DNA of 11,249 nucleotides, taken from NCBI GenBank assembly GCA_003557545.1, contig PWOD01000165.1, forward strand, positions 1-11,249, read 5' to 3'. This document shows positions 1-5,844 of the stretch, in pieces (position 1 is the first letter of the stretch; each line of letters opens with the position of its first letter). Source of the stretch: a bacterium. Lineage in GTDB: Bacteria > T1Sed10-126. The notes below the pieces were generated by a model. It ran no database searches. It worked only from the letters and a program-made list of their open reading frames with translations, and was not told the DNA's origin. Position numbers and translations under genes: made by a program.

Positions 1-140
1 AAGAAGAAAAAAAGAAAACTAATCCCATCCCTGATAAAATTTAGTTTCGGCAAATTTTAAACATTAATTCAGGATTGAATTTTTTCATTGGAAGGTTCTG
101 ACTGCTTATTTTTGTTATTCCCCAGGGTATTAACCTGTAA

Positions 141-381
141 TTCAGATCGCAGTTGGAGGTGATACGAATATTTTCAAATGACTCTTCAATTTACCGGTTA
201 GTAAAAGCAGTACTGCTGGAAAAACACGAAGAGTGGATGACCGGGAGGAGGTATTTTAACTTGTCTGAATATTATCAATGTAAAGCGAACCAGAAAAAAG
301 AAAAAACGATCCTGAAAAAATCAAAACAGCTTAATGATGCTTTTGCCGGAAGACACTTTTACACAATATTTCGAACTTGAC
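141..381 (+). pseudogene. IS256-family (Mutator-type) transposase, C-terminal remnant
   Basis: Only the last ~75 residues of a DDE transposase remain. The stretch RLVKAVLLEKHEEW followed by TGRRYFN matches the conserved C-terminal block of IS256-type transposases, which usually reads F-P-N-x-x-S-x-x-R-L-x-x-A-x-L-x-E-x-x-E-E-W-x-x-x-R-R-Y; here the first part is IFSNDSSIYRL. The readable frame begins after a stop codon at 138-140. No catalytic DDE core is visible in bases 1-140, so the element is broken and cannot move by itself. The stop codon (378-380) sits in ACTTGAC, and the AT-rich end TTTACACAATATTTCG just before it resembles the end of such elements, so the right terminal repeat is probably near 355-381. 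Family assignment is fairly sure. The exact element boundary is not known. A TTG at 153 preceded by no real gene start is only a chance start. Confidence 0.75.
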
Positions 382-468
382 TCATCTTTTAACCTTCTCA
401 TAAAATTATTATACATTTTCTCTTCTGAAGAGACTAAAATCTACATACCCCCCTGGTACAAGATTTTG

Positions 469-529
469 GGTCAAGTTCCCTTATGACTTTCTATGAAAGA
501 TGAAAAAAAGCTATCATAGTCACTTGACC
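469..529. repeat. Nested inverted repeat / possible folded element
   Basis: Three nested self-complementary pairs are visible. The outer arms are GGTCAAGT (469-476) with ACTTGACC (522-529). The middle arms are TATGA (482-486) with TCATA (514-518). Inside these lies a small hairpin CTTTC (487-491), loop TAT, GAAAG (495-499). The outer-arm core ACTTGAC also occurs at 375-381, at the end of the transposase remnant, so this may be a leftover of the same insertion element or a miniature derivative. It lies just past the 3' end of the minus-strand operon and could fold in its transcript. It is not a standard intrinsic terminator because the T-run (complement of 503-509) lies inside the structure. 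Confidence 0.45.
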
Positions 530-586
530 ACACTATTTAAATCATATTTTTTCAATTCAAAGAATGAACATCTATTTCTTGTTCTT

Positions 587-1336
587 TTATCTTTGATACA
601 TTCTTTGATAGCGCTTATTGCTGAAGAGGCTAATCGGAGAAATAAGCTCGTCTTTCTCCATCTTCTGCTCCAAGGTTTTCTGGACTCTCACCTCATATAT
701 CCTAATATCTTCACTCTCAATTCCTTCACGAATCATTTTGTAGACGGCTTCTTCTGGTTTACTGCGTTCTACTTCATAATATTCAGATAAAAATTCATAG
801 AGAACTAGTTCACCACGCAAAATCCCCGATATTAAAAGTGCCCTTATTTCTTCTTCGTGTTCAAACTTTCTGGGAGTATCCAATGATTCCTGATGTTCCT
901 TAATTCTTTTCTGACTATCTTCTTTCATTATCCGATATTGATCTGTATCATATTCTCCTTCCTTGAACATTCTTTCTGCTCTTTCTATGTGGCGTTCATA
1001 TCTGTTAATCCATTTCTGTATCTCATCATCTTCAACTTCTTGCCTATCACCAACCTCTTTACCGGTAAGCTCACTTATCAATGCAAACGGAACTTCTTTT
1101 AGTATCTCCCAGAAAACCTTTTGGTCAATAACTTTTTGTATCAGCAGATTAATAGCCTTTTCTTTTTCCTTATCCCCTAACGGTGTCATAAGCTCCCAGC
1201 TTGCTTCAACGGTTTGCCAGCGAGTGATTTTTTCACCATAAACCTCCGCCAGCAAAATGGAATTATAAAACATATATGCCCCTATTATCACCAGCAGCAC
1301 CAATACTCCCAAACTACCAAGTAGCCATTTCTGCAT
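587..1336 (-). CDS. Membrane-anchored SurA/PrsA-type chaperone-like protein (no PPIase domain)
   Basis: This is a 249-residue protein with an N-terminal membrane anchor (about residues 4-24) and the rest probably outside the membrane. After the anchor, AEVYGEKITRWQ followed by a helical KEKAINLLIQKVIDQK segment resembles the start of SurA N-terminal domains (a 'V-N-G-x-x-I-T' strand, then helices with a conserved 'L-I-x-x-x-I' core). Such domains hold unfolded secreted proteins. The middle (about 100-160) is highly charged and helical, likely coiled coil. No parvulin-type isomerase domain is seen, which in PrsA or SurA would follow. Its ATG shares one base with the TAA of the phospholipase A2-like gene (TAATG), with GGAGG about 12 bases upstream, so the two are translationally coupled. 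This suggests that it helps fold or export that product or the cysteine-rich one. The link to SurA rests on a short motif and could be wrong. Confidence 0.6.
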   Translation of the reverse strand: MQKWLLGSLGVLVLLVIIGAYMFYNSILLAEVYGEKITRWQTVEASWELMTPLGDKEKEKAINLLIQKVIDQKVFWEILKEVPFALISELTGKEVGDRQEVEDDEIQKWINRYERHIERAERMFKEGEYDTDQYRIMKEDSQKRIKEHQESLDTPRKFEHEEEIRALLISGILRGELVLYEFLSEYYEVERSKPEEAVYKMIREGIESEDIRIYEVRVQKTLEQKMEKDELISPISLFSNKRYQRMYQR

Positions 1337-2055
1337 TATGATTCTTCGCCTCCGTTTTCTTCTTCATAACAGCAGTCGTTACCCTGTGCAGCATCGTAAT
1401 GACCCTCACTTTCGGCCCAAGAAGCATATTCTTTAGCTATTTTCATGCAAGTATCAAATTCTGCATCCGTGTATTCTGACCTGTTGGAAACACACACATT
1501 TCGCATATCAAACAGAAAATCCGTATTACATTTATCAAAATGATCATCATCCTCGGCGCAAGTTGCAAAACAAATATCGTGCCCGTCACAAGCGGCTCCG
1601 AAATCACAGCTATCAGGCATTTCCTCATCATATATCCACAACAACCATTTCCCAAGAATCTGTGTCCAACTATCGTCTTCAGCACACGGATCATCGGCAA
1701 CTTGCGTATTTTCTCCTCCACACCCATTAGGCTCCTGTTTTACCGGATCATCCGGGCAATCAGTGCAATAGGGTAGATTTTCTGGCCAAATCCAATTTGT
1801 CTTAACTCTTTTACAATATTCATCATTTTCACAACAAACATCACCACATATTTGTTCTGGAGAACAACATGCATCATTTATACAGCCTTCTTCATCTTCA
1901 CAACACTCATTATCACATACATTTGCTTCTAAGCAACACTTGGAACTATGAGCTTCACTATACGTCCCGAATAAAAGAAATATACCTCCTATAACAATTA
2001 AAGCTGCTAATCCATATATAATTGCAGACTTATTTTCTTGTGGCAAAACAATCAC
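1336..2055 (-). CDS. Phospholipase A2-like protein with membrane anchor and cysteine repeats
   Basis: This is a 239-residue protein in three parts. There is an N-terminal hydrophobic segment (about residues 11-30). A cysteine-repeat region (40-81) follows, with spacing CC-x5-C-x3-CC-x5-C-x4-CC-x5-C-x3-CC-x5-C. The last part is a phospholipase A2-like domain (about 108-229). The domain shows NGCGG (110-114) at the calcium-loop position, ACDGHDIC (155-162) as the active-site helix with the catalytic His159-Asp160 pair, CNTDFLFDM (176-184), and a terminal AQGNDCC block like that of bacterial and group XII-type secreted enzymes. Ala155 replaces the first Cys of the classical CCxxHD motif, as in many microbial members. 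The likely reaction is release of a fatty acid from the sn-2 position of phospholipids, outside the cell. The annotated start is GTG at 2055. A TTG at 2046, eight bases after AAGGTG, is at least as likely. It ends overlapping the SurA-like gene. Confidence 0.7.
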   Translation of the reverse strand: MIVLPQENKSAIIYGLAALIVIGGIFLLFGTYSEAHSSKCCLEANVCDNECCEDEEGCINDACCSPEQICGDVCCENDEYCKRVKTNWIWPENLPYCTDCPDDPVKQEPNGCGGENTQVADDPCAEDDSWTQILGKWLLWIYDEEMPDSCDFGAACDGHDICFATCAEDDDHFDKCNTDFLFDMRNVCVSNRSEYTDAEFDTCMKIAKEYASWAESEGHYDAAQGNDCCYEEENGGEES

Positions 2056-2073
2056 ACCTTATTTTCAAATTTT

Positions 2074-2493
2074 CTATACCTGCCCCAAGCAAACGTAACC
2101 CTCAGGACAACATTCATCACCACAAGCTCGATACTCCGGACAACATTCATCGTCTATACATTCCTCGTCATCATCGCAGCAAACATCGTCGCAGGCTCTT
2201 TCCGATGGACAACAATCGTCGTCTATACATTCCTCGCCTGCAGCGCACACATCCGAGCAACCCAGTTCCACAAATGGTTTGTCCGGATACTGGTCCGTGC
2301 ATTCCTGGCAGGGACCGCAATCTGCATCAACACTGCACTCATTTGCTGGCTGCGCATGGCTTAAACTCCCACTATAGTAGCTTCCCACGCCCATCAGCCC
2401 CAATATCCCTATTAGAACAACTGTAAACGCTATTGTAACGTCTCGAATTGATTCCGGTGAAATTCTCGAATTAAGCCCGCTCTTATCTCCCAT
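2074..2493 (-). CDS. Membrane-anchored cysteine-rich repeat protein
   Basis: This is a 139-residue protein of unknown function. Residues ~19-42 form one membrane segment or uncleaved signal. After it come about 95 residues with roughly 20 cysteines and many Asp/Glu. Two clear 23-residue repeats begin ECIDDDCCPSERAC and ECIDDECCPEYRAC, each with the pattern C-x4-CC-x5-C-x3-CC-x5. The same spacing recurs in the neighbouring phospholipase A2-like protein. At DNA level the repeat is still visible: a 17-base identical block occurs at 2151-2167 and 2220-2236, 69 bases apart, which points to recent duplication. The exported part is probably held by disulfides and may bind acidic-side calcium or partner domains. 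The start ATG has a good site (GGGAGG, nine bases spacer) and overlaps the end of the upstream PLD gene by 11 bases. It ends in TAG, 18 bases before the next gene. The spacing resembles granulin-like knots only loosely, so no family is claimed. Confidence 0.75.
   Translation of the reverse strand: MGDKSGLNSRISPESIRDVTIAFTVVLIGILGLMGVGSYYSGSLSHAQPANECSVDADCGPCQECTDQYPDKPFVELGCSDVCAAGEECIDDDCCPSERACDDVCCDDDEECIDDECCPEYRACGDECCPEGYVCLGQV
2151..2236. repeat. Direct repeat inside the cysteine-rich gene
   Basis: The block CGTCTATACATTCCTCG is present at 2151-2167 and again at 2220-2236, a period of 69 bases, or 23 codons. It encodes (minus strand) the conserved start of each cysteine repeat. Flanking bases are also similar but diverged. 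This fits unit-by-unit expansion of the repeat protein by slippage or recombination. Confidence 0.85.
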
Positions 2494-3169
2494 CGACTTC
2501 TACCTCCCACATGTAACTTACGTATTCTTCTATCTGGTTTGATAACTCTCTGTCTTTCAGGTAGATTGTGCTCTCCGAGGGTCTGCCAAAACCCGATATT
2601 GTGAAGTTAGCACTTCCGCTGTATACGTGTTCATCATCAACCAGGATTGTTTTCACATGCATAGTCTCTTCCCCGCCGTAATGTTTGATCGTGAAATCAT
2701 AATCTTTTTGCAACCGACGGGCGGTTTCTTCTCCAAGCTCAGCGGGCAGTAACAGACGCACATCCACTCCTTGCTCAACCTTTTTCTGAAGCTTGTCATA
2801 GACAGAAGCCATCCGCCGGGTATCTGCTGGACTTATTGAATATGTAACTATCCATATTCTCTCTTCAGCTTCAGGTAGAATCTGCAAATATAAATGCTCC
2901 AGATAATCCCCACCACGCAGGACGCGGATGTTCTCCCCTTCCACACGAACTGTGTTTCCACGGGAAATTGAAGCGTGCAAAAGAAACGGAAGGGTGAGAA
3001 ACAGGATAGTCAGAACCAGGAGATGTGCCGATTTGTCTTTCATAACAGACACTCTGCCTGAAAAATTGGTAAACATCCGAAAAAATATGGATATAGAGTT
3101 AAAGGTTGGTTGGTTGGTTGGTTGGTTGGTTGGTGGATCAGTTGAGTGATTAGGCGATTCCTGTCCCAT
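2483..3169 (-). CDS. Secreted/membrane-anchored phospholipase D-like (single HKD) protein
   Basis: The protein belongs to the PLD superfamily with one HKD motif, like bacterial Nuc-type enzymes that pair two subunits to form one active site. The motif HVKTILVD (H171, K173, D178 counted from the first ATG) is followed by SGSANF (184-189), the usual second half of the site. Upstream, ERIWIVTYSIS and a VDVRLLLP strand match the family core. The hydrophobic run after KDKSAH (about 49-66) is a signal peptide or anchor, so the domain acts outside the cytoplasm. Substrates could be phospholipids or nucleic acid; the family allows both. Two starts compete. ATG at 3169, just behind the promoter with an AAAGGCGGGG site, adds 42 residues that include TNQP repeats. 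ATG at 3043 gives a classical signal peptide (~186 residues). The AACC repeat lies between them. It is the first gene of a four-gene operon and overlaps the cysteine-rich gene. Confidence 0.8.
   Translation of the reverse strand: MGQESPNHSTDPPTNQPTNQPTFNSISIFFRMFTNFSGRVSVMKDKSAHLLVLTILFLTLPFLLHASISRGNTVRVEGENIRVLRGGDYLEHLYLQILPEAEERIWIVTYSISPADTRRMASVYDKLQKKVEQGVDVRLLLPAELGEETARRLQKDYDFTIKHYGGEETMHVKTILVDDEHVYSGSANFTISGFGRPSESTIYLKDRELSNQIEEYVSYMWEVEVDGR
3104..3134. repeat. Tetranucleotide tract (GGTT)7GGT; AACC on the coding strand
   Basis: Seven perfect GGTT units plus GGT are read on the plus strand. On the minus strand this is an AACC tract lying inside the 5' part of the PLD-like gene, where it encodes TNQP repeats between the start codons at 3169 and 3043. 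The unit length is not a multiple of three, so gain or loss of a unit changes the reading frame. Tracts of this type (CCAA, CAAT and similar) are known slippage switches in phase-variable surface genes, for example in Haemophilus. Confidence 0.95.
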
Positions 3170-3223
3170 TTAACTGCCCCGCCTTTTGGAGTTTCTTATT
3201 TTTTATCCTGAACCCACATTGGT

Positions 3224-3253
3224 AGTATAATTCATGGTAATATATCCTGTCAA
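3224..3253 (-). promoter_or_regulatory. Sigma70-type promoter of the four-gene accessory operon
   Basis: On the minus strand a perfect -35 TTGACA (complement of 3248-3253) is followed after 18 bases by TATACT (complement of 3224-3229). Transcription would begin near 3217, about 48 bases before the ATG at 3169 and about 175 before the ATG at 3043. It lies in the 134-base gap between the two PLD-like genes, so the downstream operon can be expressed independently of the upstream one. Confidence 0.7.
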
Positions 3254-3304
3254 GTTTTATTAATTCAACAAAAAAATATCAACTATCATACCCTAATATA
3301 CTTC

Positions 3305-4024
3305 TTAACGTTTTAGAGAAAGAAATTCACGATAGTTGTCCCAGATTATATCCTTCCCCGGCTCTACCGCTTCCATTAGCAGAGATTGCTCATGGTTGTA
3401 CCCCAGCGCCGCATTTGTCCAATTGTGTGAACCCTGAAATATATATTTGCCATCTATCGCAACAAACTTATCATGTAAACTTGTCGGGGACTGATTATAA
3501 TCAACCACTACACCTCGGTTCACCAGATATTCCTTCGCCATCTTATTTGATTTTGTTTTATACGAATTGGCCTCGCTTGGACGACTCAATACAACCAATA
3601 CTTCAACCCCCCGGCGAGACGCTTCAATCAGCCGATCCAAAATCTCTTTTACATGATCTTCTCGCCAACGATCCCAACCCTCATCCTCTTCCGCCATCAA
3701 ACTGACCGGTTCAATCACATACATCGCCACAAAAATCTCTTGTCTTGCTCTTCCAATTTTCTACTTCAACTGTTTCCTGTAGCGCTCATTAAATAGCGGT
3801 TTCACTATGTAATCAGATTTCACCTCCAATCCAATTACTTTTTCTGAATGCTCTTCCACTGTTTCATCCGGCTGAAGATTGAAAACAAAATAGATAAGCA
3901 AAGCAACAAAGAAAACAACTATGAAGCTTTTAATCAAAAAAGAAAGTTTTCCTCTCTGTTTAGAACTATCCGGATAAATTACCGGCTCATCTGAATTCTT
4001 CAAACTCCAACACCCCGGTTTCAA
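3305..4024 (-). pseudogene. Second PLD-like (single HKD) membrane protein, interrupted by an in-frame TAG
   Basis: Two reading frames, 3761-4024 and 3305-3730, are in the same frame and separated by one TAG at 3761-3763 (codon 88 of about 240). Read through, they make one coherent protein. It has a short cytoplasmic N-terminus, a membrane segment (about residues 29-49, SFIVVFFVALLIYFVF), a linker, then the PLD core. The join NERYRKQLK-stop-KIGRARQEIFVAMYVIEP lies inside the core's first helix and strand, so the part after the stop is not a complete domain. The motif HDKFVAID (H184, K186, D191 in the joined count) and QGSHNW are intact. Size and layout match the neighbouring PLD-like gene, so the two are probably paralogues. 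The start is uncertain: TTG at 4024 with an in-frame stop at 4043-4045 and no clear ribosome site. The best reading is a recent nonsense mutation. Sequencing error, suppression or recoding of TAG are the alternatives. Confidence 0.75.
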
Positions 4025-4140
4025 GAAGCATTCTAAAAATGTTTATCCGATAAACCTCGGTCGAAAATAGCTCAAAAACCACTCAGGGCCTTCTCGCTGC
4101 TTATTTCACCATACCATAGCGACTGAATGGAATAAAATAT

Positions 4141-4169
4141 ATTATAACTACTTCCCAGAATATTGTCCC
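4141..4169 (-). promoter_or_regulatory. Possible promoter for the interrupted PLD-like gene
   Basis: On the minus strand GGGACA (complement of 4164-4169) is followed after 17 bases by a perfect TATAAT (complement of 4141-4146). The -35 box matches the consensus in only four of six positions. It points toward the TTG start at 4024, leaving a leader of about 110 bases. Confidence 0.4.
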
Positions 4170-4471
4170 CGCCCGGACAAATACCTATCTACCCGCCCAC
4201 AAATAAATTTTCCCGATGGTTAATTCAGGGCAGCTAATTCTTAAAATCAACAGAAGCCATGCAAAGCTGCAAAATCTCCAAAATGAATGGAAAACATAAT
4301 CGAACTAAATTGAAATGCGACTCTTTTGAATTATTTCACAAGCGCATCCTCTAAAACCGTTTTATAGTGCACCTGAAATCCTCCCCTAATACTTTTCCGT
4401 TATCTGGACGGACACAAAAGTTAGTCAATAATCAACCCCCGTCCCACAATATGACGTAGTGACTGATCCTT

Positions 4472-4488
4472 AACTTAAAGATTAAGTT
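4472..4488. repeat. Inverted repeat AACTTAA-AGA-TTAAGTT, operator-like
   Basis: This is a perfect 7-base inverted repeat with a three-base centre, 63 bases upstream of the small plus-strand start at 4551. The length and symmetry fit a binding site for a dimeric regulator. It is too weak and AT-rich to be a terminator. No regulator gene is present in the window to pair it with. Confidence 0.35.
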
Positions 4489-4550
4489 TATTCTGTAACA
4501 GTTCGATGATACTTAGGTGGGAAGAATTATTCTGATCAGGAAGTGAAAAA

Positions 4551-4652
4551 ATGAAAACTGCTGAAAGTACGGAATGGATAGAGGATAGAATCGAAAAATT
4601 GGAAAAAATTAAACAGCTTACCGAACCACTAAAAAACAAAACCCGCTCTTAA
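4551..4652 (+). CDS. Small plus-strand ORF, 33 residues, unknown
   Basis: The frame runs ATG to TAA and encodes a charged peptide beginning MKTAESTEWIEDRIEKLEK. It is almost wholly amphipathic helix, with acidic and basic residues alternating around Leu/Ile positions, and has no membrane segment or Cys. Support for it being real is the ribosome site AGGAAG seven bases before the ATG and the inverted repeat upstream. It is the only intact plus-strand frame here with such a site. It converges on deoB, whose stop lies 16 bases further on. A helix of this kind could be a small protein partner or the stub of a longer lost gene. No family is recognised. Confidence 0.4.
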   Translation: MKTAESTEWIEDRIEKLEKIKQLTEPLKNKTRS

Positions 4653-4668
4653 GCTAAATTTTCCGGTA

Positions 4669-5844
4669 TCAGACTGTAACTTCTGGTAAGAAACTTGTCC
4701 CCTCGAGGCGGGGATTCAGGTCAAAATAATCAAGAATGGTTTGACCGACATCATAAAATCCAAGACGAACCCCAAGATCAACCCCGGAATCCAGACCGGG
4801 ACCGTAAACCAGCAACGGTACCATCTCGCGGCTATGGTCGGTTCCCTCAGTGGTAGGATCATTACCATGATCAGCCGTAATAATTAAGATATCCCCCTGA
4901 CCGAGACAGTCCAACAGCTCAGCCAGTCCTGCGTCCCATTCTTCCAGAGATCTTGCATATCCCAGGGGGTCATTACGATGACCAAACTTCATATCAAAAT
5001 CAACCAGATTAACAAACACCAGACCATCCTCGTTAAAATTTTTCGCAAGATCAATCGTTTTTTCTATTCCGTTAGCGTTATCGGTTGTTTTCACCGAACG
5101 ACTGACGCCACGACCATTAAAAATATCACTGATTTTGCCCACTGCGACAACTGTATATCCAACCTTACAAAGATCATCCATAACAGTAGGTTTGATTGGA
5201 TCAAGAGAAAAATCCTTACGCCGGTGAGTTCGTTCAAAATTACCCGGTTTACCAACAAAAGGCCGGGCGATTACACGGCCCACAGCATGATCACCCGTAA
5301 GAATTTCCCGGGCCAGGTTACACATCCTGTACAGTTCAACTACCGGAATAACCTCCTCATGGGCTGCAACCTGAAAAACGCTATCACCACTGGTATAAAC
5401 AATCGGTGAACCGGTATGGATATGTTCTTCCCCAAGATCCTCAATGATTTTAGTTCCAGAAGCCGCTTTATTACCAATTACAGGGCGACCTATTGCCCGT
5501 TCAAAAGGTTCAATCACTTCACCGGGGAACCCGTCGGGATAGGTGGGAAAAGGATCAGCAACACTGACACCCATAAGCTCCCAGTGGCCAACAGTTGTAT
5601 CGGTAGCGCCTGACAGTTCAACCATTGAGCCATAATTGCCAAGCGGCTGAGGATGGGGCTCAACTCCCAGCAGAGGATAGATCTGCCCCAGGCCAAGCCT
5701 CTCCATATTGGGCAGTTCAACCCCCGCCACACCGGAAGCGGTATTAAACAGGGTATTACTATTATGAGAATCAAACCTGGCCGCATCGGGTGCAGCACCA
5801 ATTCCCACACTATCAATAACAACTAAAAAAACTCGTTTAGTCAT
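4669..5844 (-). CDS. deoB: Phosphopentomutase
   Basis: DeoB interconverts ribose 1-phosphate and ribose 5-phosphate (and the deoxy forms) in the cytoplasm, linking nucleoside breakdown to the pentose phosphate pathway. The protein is 391 residues, a normal full length, and belongs to the alkaline phosphatase superfamily. The dinuclear manganese ligands are all in place: D11 in VIDSVGIG, D284 and H289 in VDFDMKFGHRND, D325 and H326 in TADHGND, H337 in TDHSRE. T83 in ATDTTVGHWELMG is the phosphorylated threonine. The start ATG has GGGAGAG five bases upstream and overlaps the end of the CBS-domain gene by eight bases, so it is the last gene of a HEAT-CBS-deoB unit. No purine nucleoside phosphorylase or deoxyribose aldolase gene, its usual partners, is nearby. 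No clear terminator is visible after it. Confidence 0.96.
   Translation of the reverse strand: MTKRVFLVVIDSVGIGAAPDAARFDSHNSNTLFNTASGVAGVELPNMERLGLGQIYPLLGVEPHPQPLGNYGSMVELSGATDTTVGHWELMGVSVADPFPTYPDGFPGEVIEPFERAIGRPVIGNKAASGTKIIEDLGEEHIHTGSPIVYTSGDSVFQVAAHEEVIPVVELYRMCNLAREILTGDHAVGRVIARPFVGKPGNFERTHRRKDFSLDPIKPTVMDDLCKVGYTVVAVGKISDIFNGRGVSRSVKTTDNANGIEKTIDLAKNFNEDGLVFVNLVDFDMKFGHRNDPLGYARSLEEWDAGLAELLDCLGQGDILIITADHGNDPTTEGTDHSREMVPLLVYGPGLDSGVDLGVRLGFYDVGQTILDYFDLNPRLEGTSFLPEVTV

Larger units (their letters stand above)
4025..4550. other. Intergenic spacer, no gene recognised
   Basis: This AT-rich spacer separates the core genes from the accessory module. It holds the possible minus-strand promoter at 4141-4169, an 11-base palindrome AAAACCGTTTT near 4357-4367, a loose direct repeat (CCCGCCC followed by an ACAAAT-like block) near 4170-4208, and an inverted repeat at 4472-4488. 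Short frames exist on both strands but none has a ribosome site or recognisable protein. Confidence 0.5.

Noticed and set aside
503-536. Terminator for the four-gene operon: ATAGT/ACTAT stem (516-536) with a T7 run on the minus strand
   Set aside because: The stem has only five AT-rich pairs, an 11-base loop, and six bases between stem and T-run, so it does not meet the pattern of an intrinsic terminator. The nested repeat at 469-529 is the stronger structure.
1540-1776. Plus-strand and other-frame open frames opposite the cysteine-rich and PLA2-like genes (also 2022-2426 and 2038-2364)
   Set aside because: They are shadows. Cys and Asp/Glu-rich coding on the minus strand removes stop codons from the other frames. 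They lack ribosome sites and known motifs.
2101-2240. Short spaced repeats in the cysteine-rich gene as a CRISPR array
   Set aside because: There are only two diverged units, with a period of 69 bases that equals 23 codons, and the repeat codes for protein in frame. No leader or cas genes are present.
4259-4354. Plus-strand frame of 31 codons (MQSCKISK...)
   Set aside because: It has no ribosome site before the ATG, no recognisable motif and no neighbour that supports it. It lies in an AT-rich spacer where such frames arise by chance.
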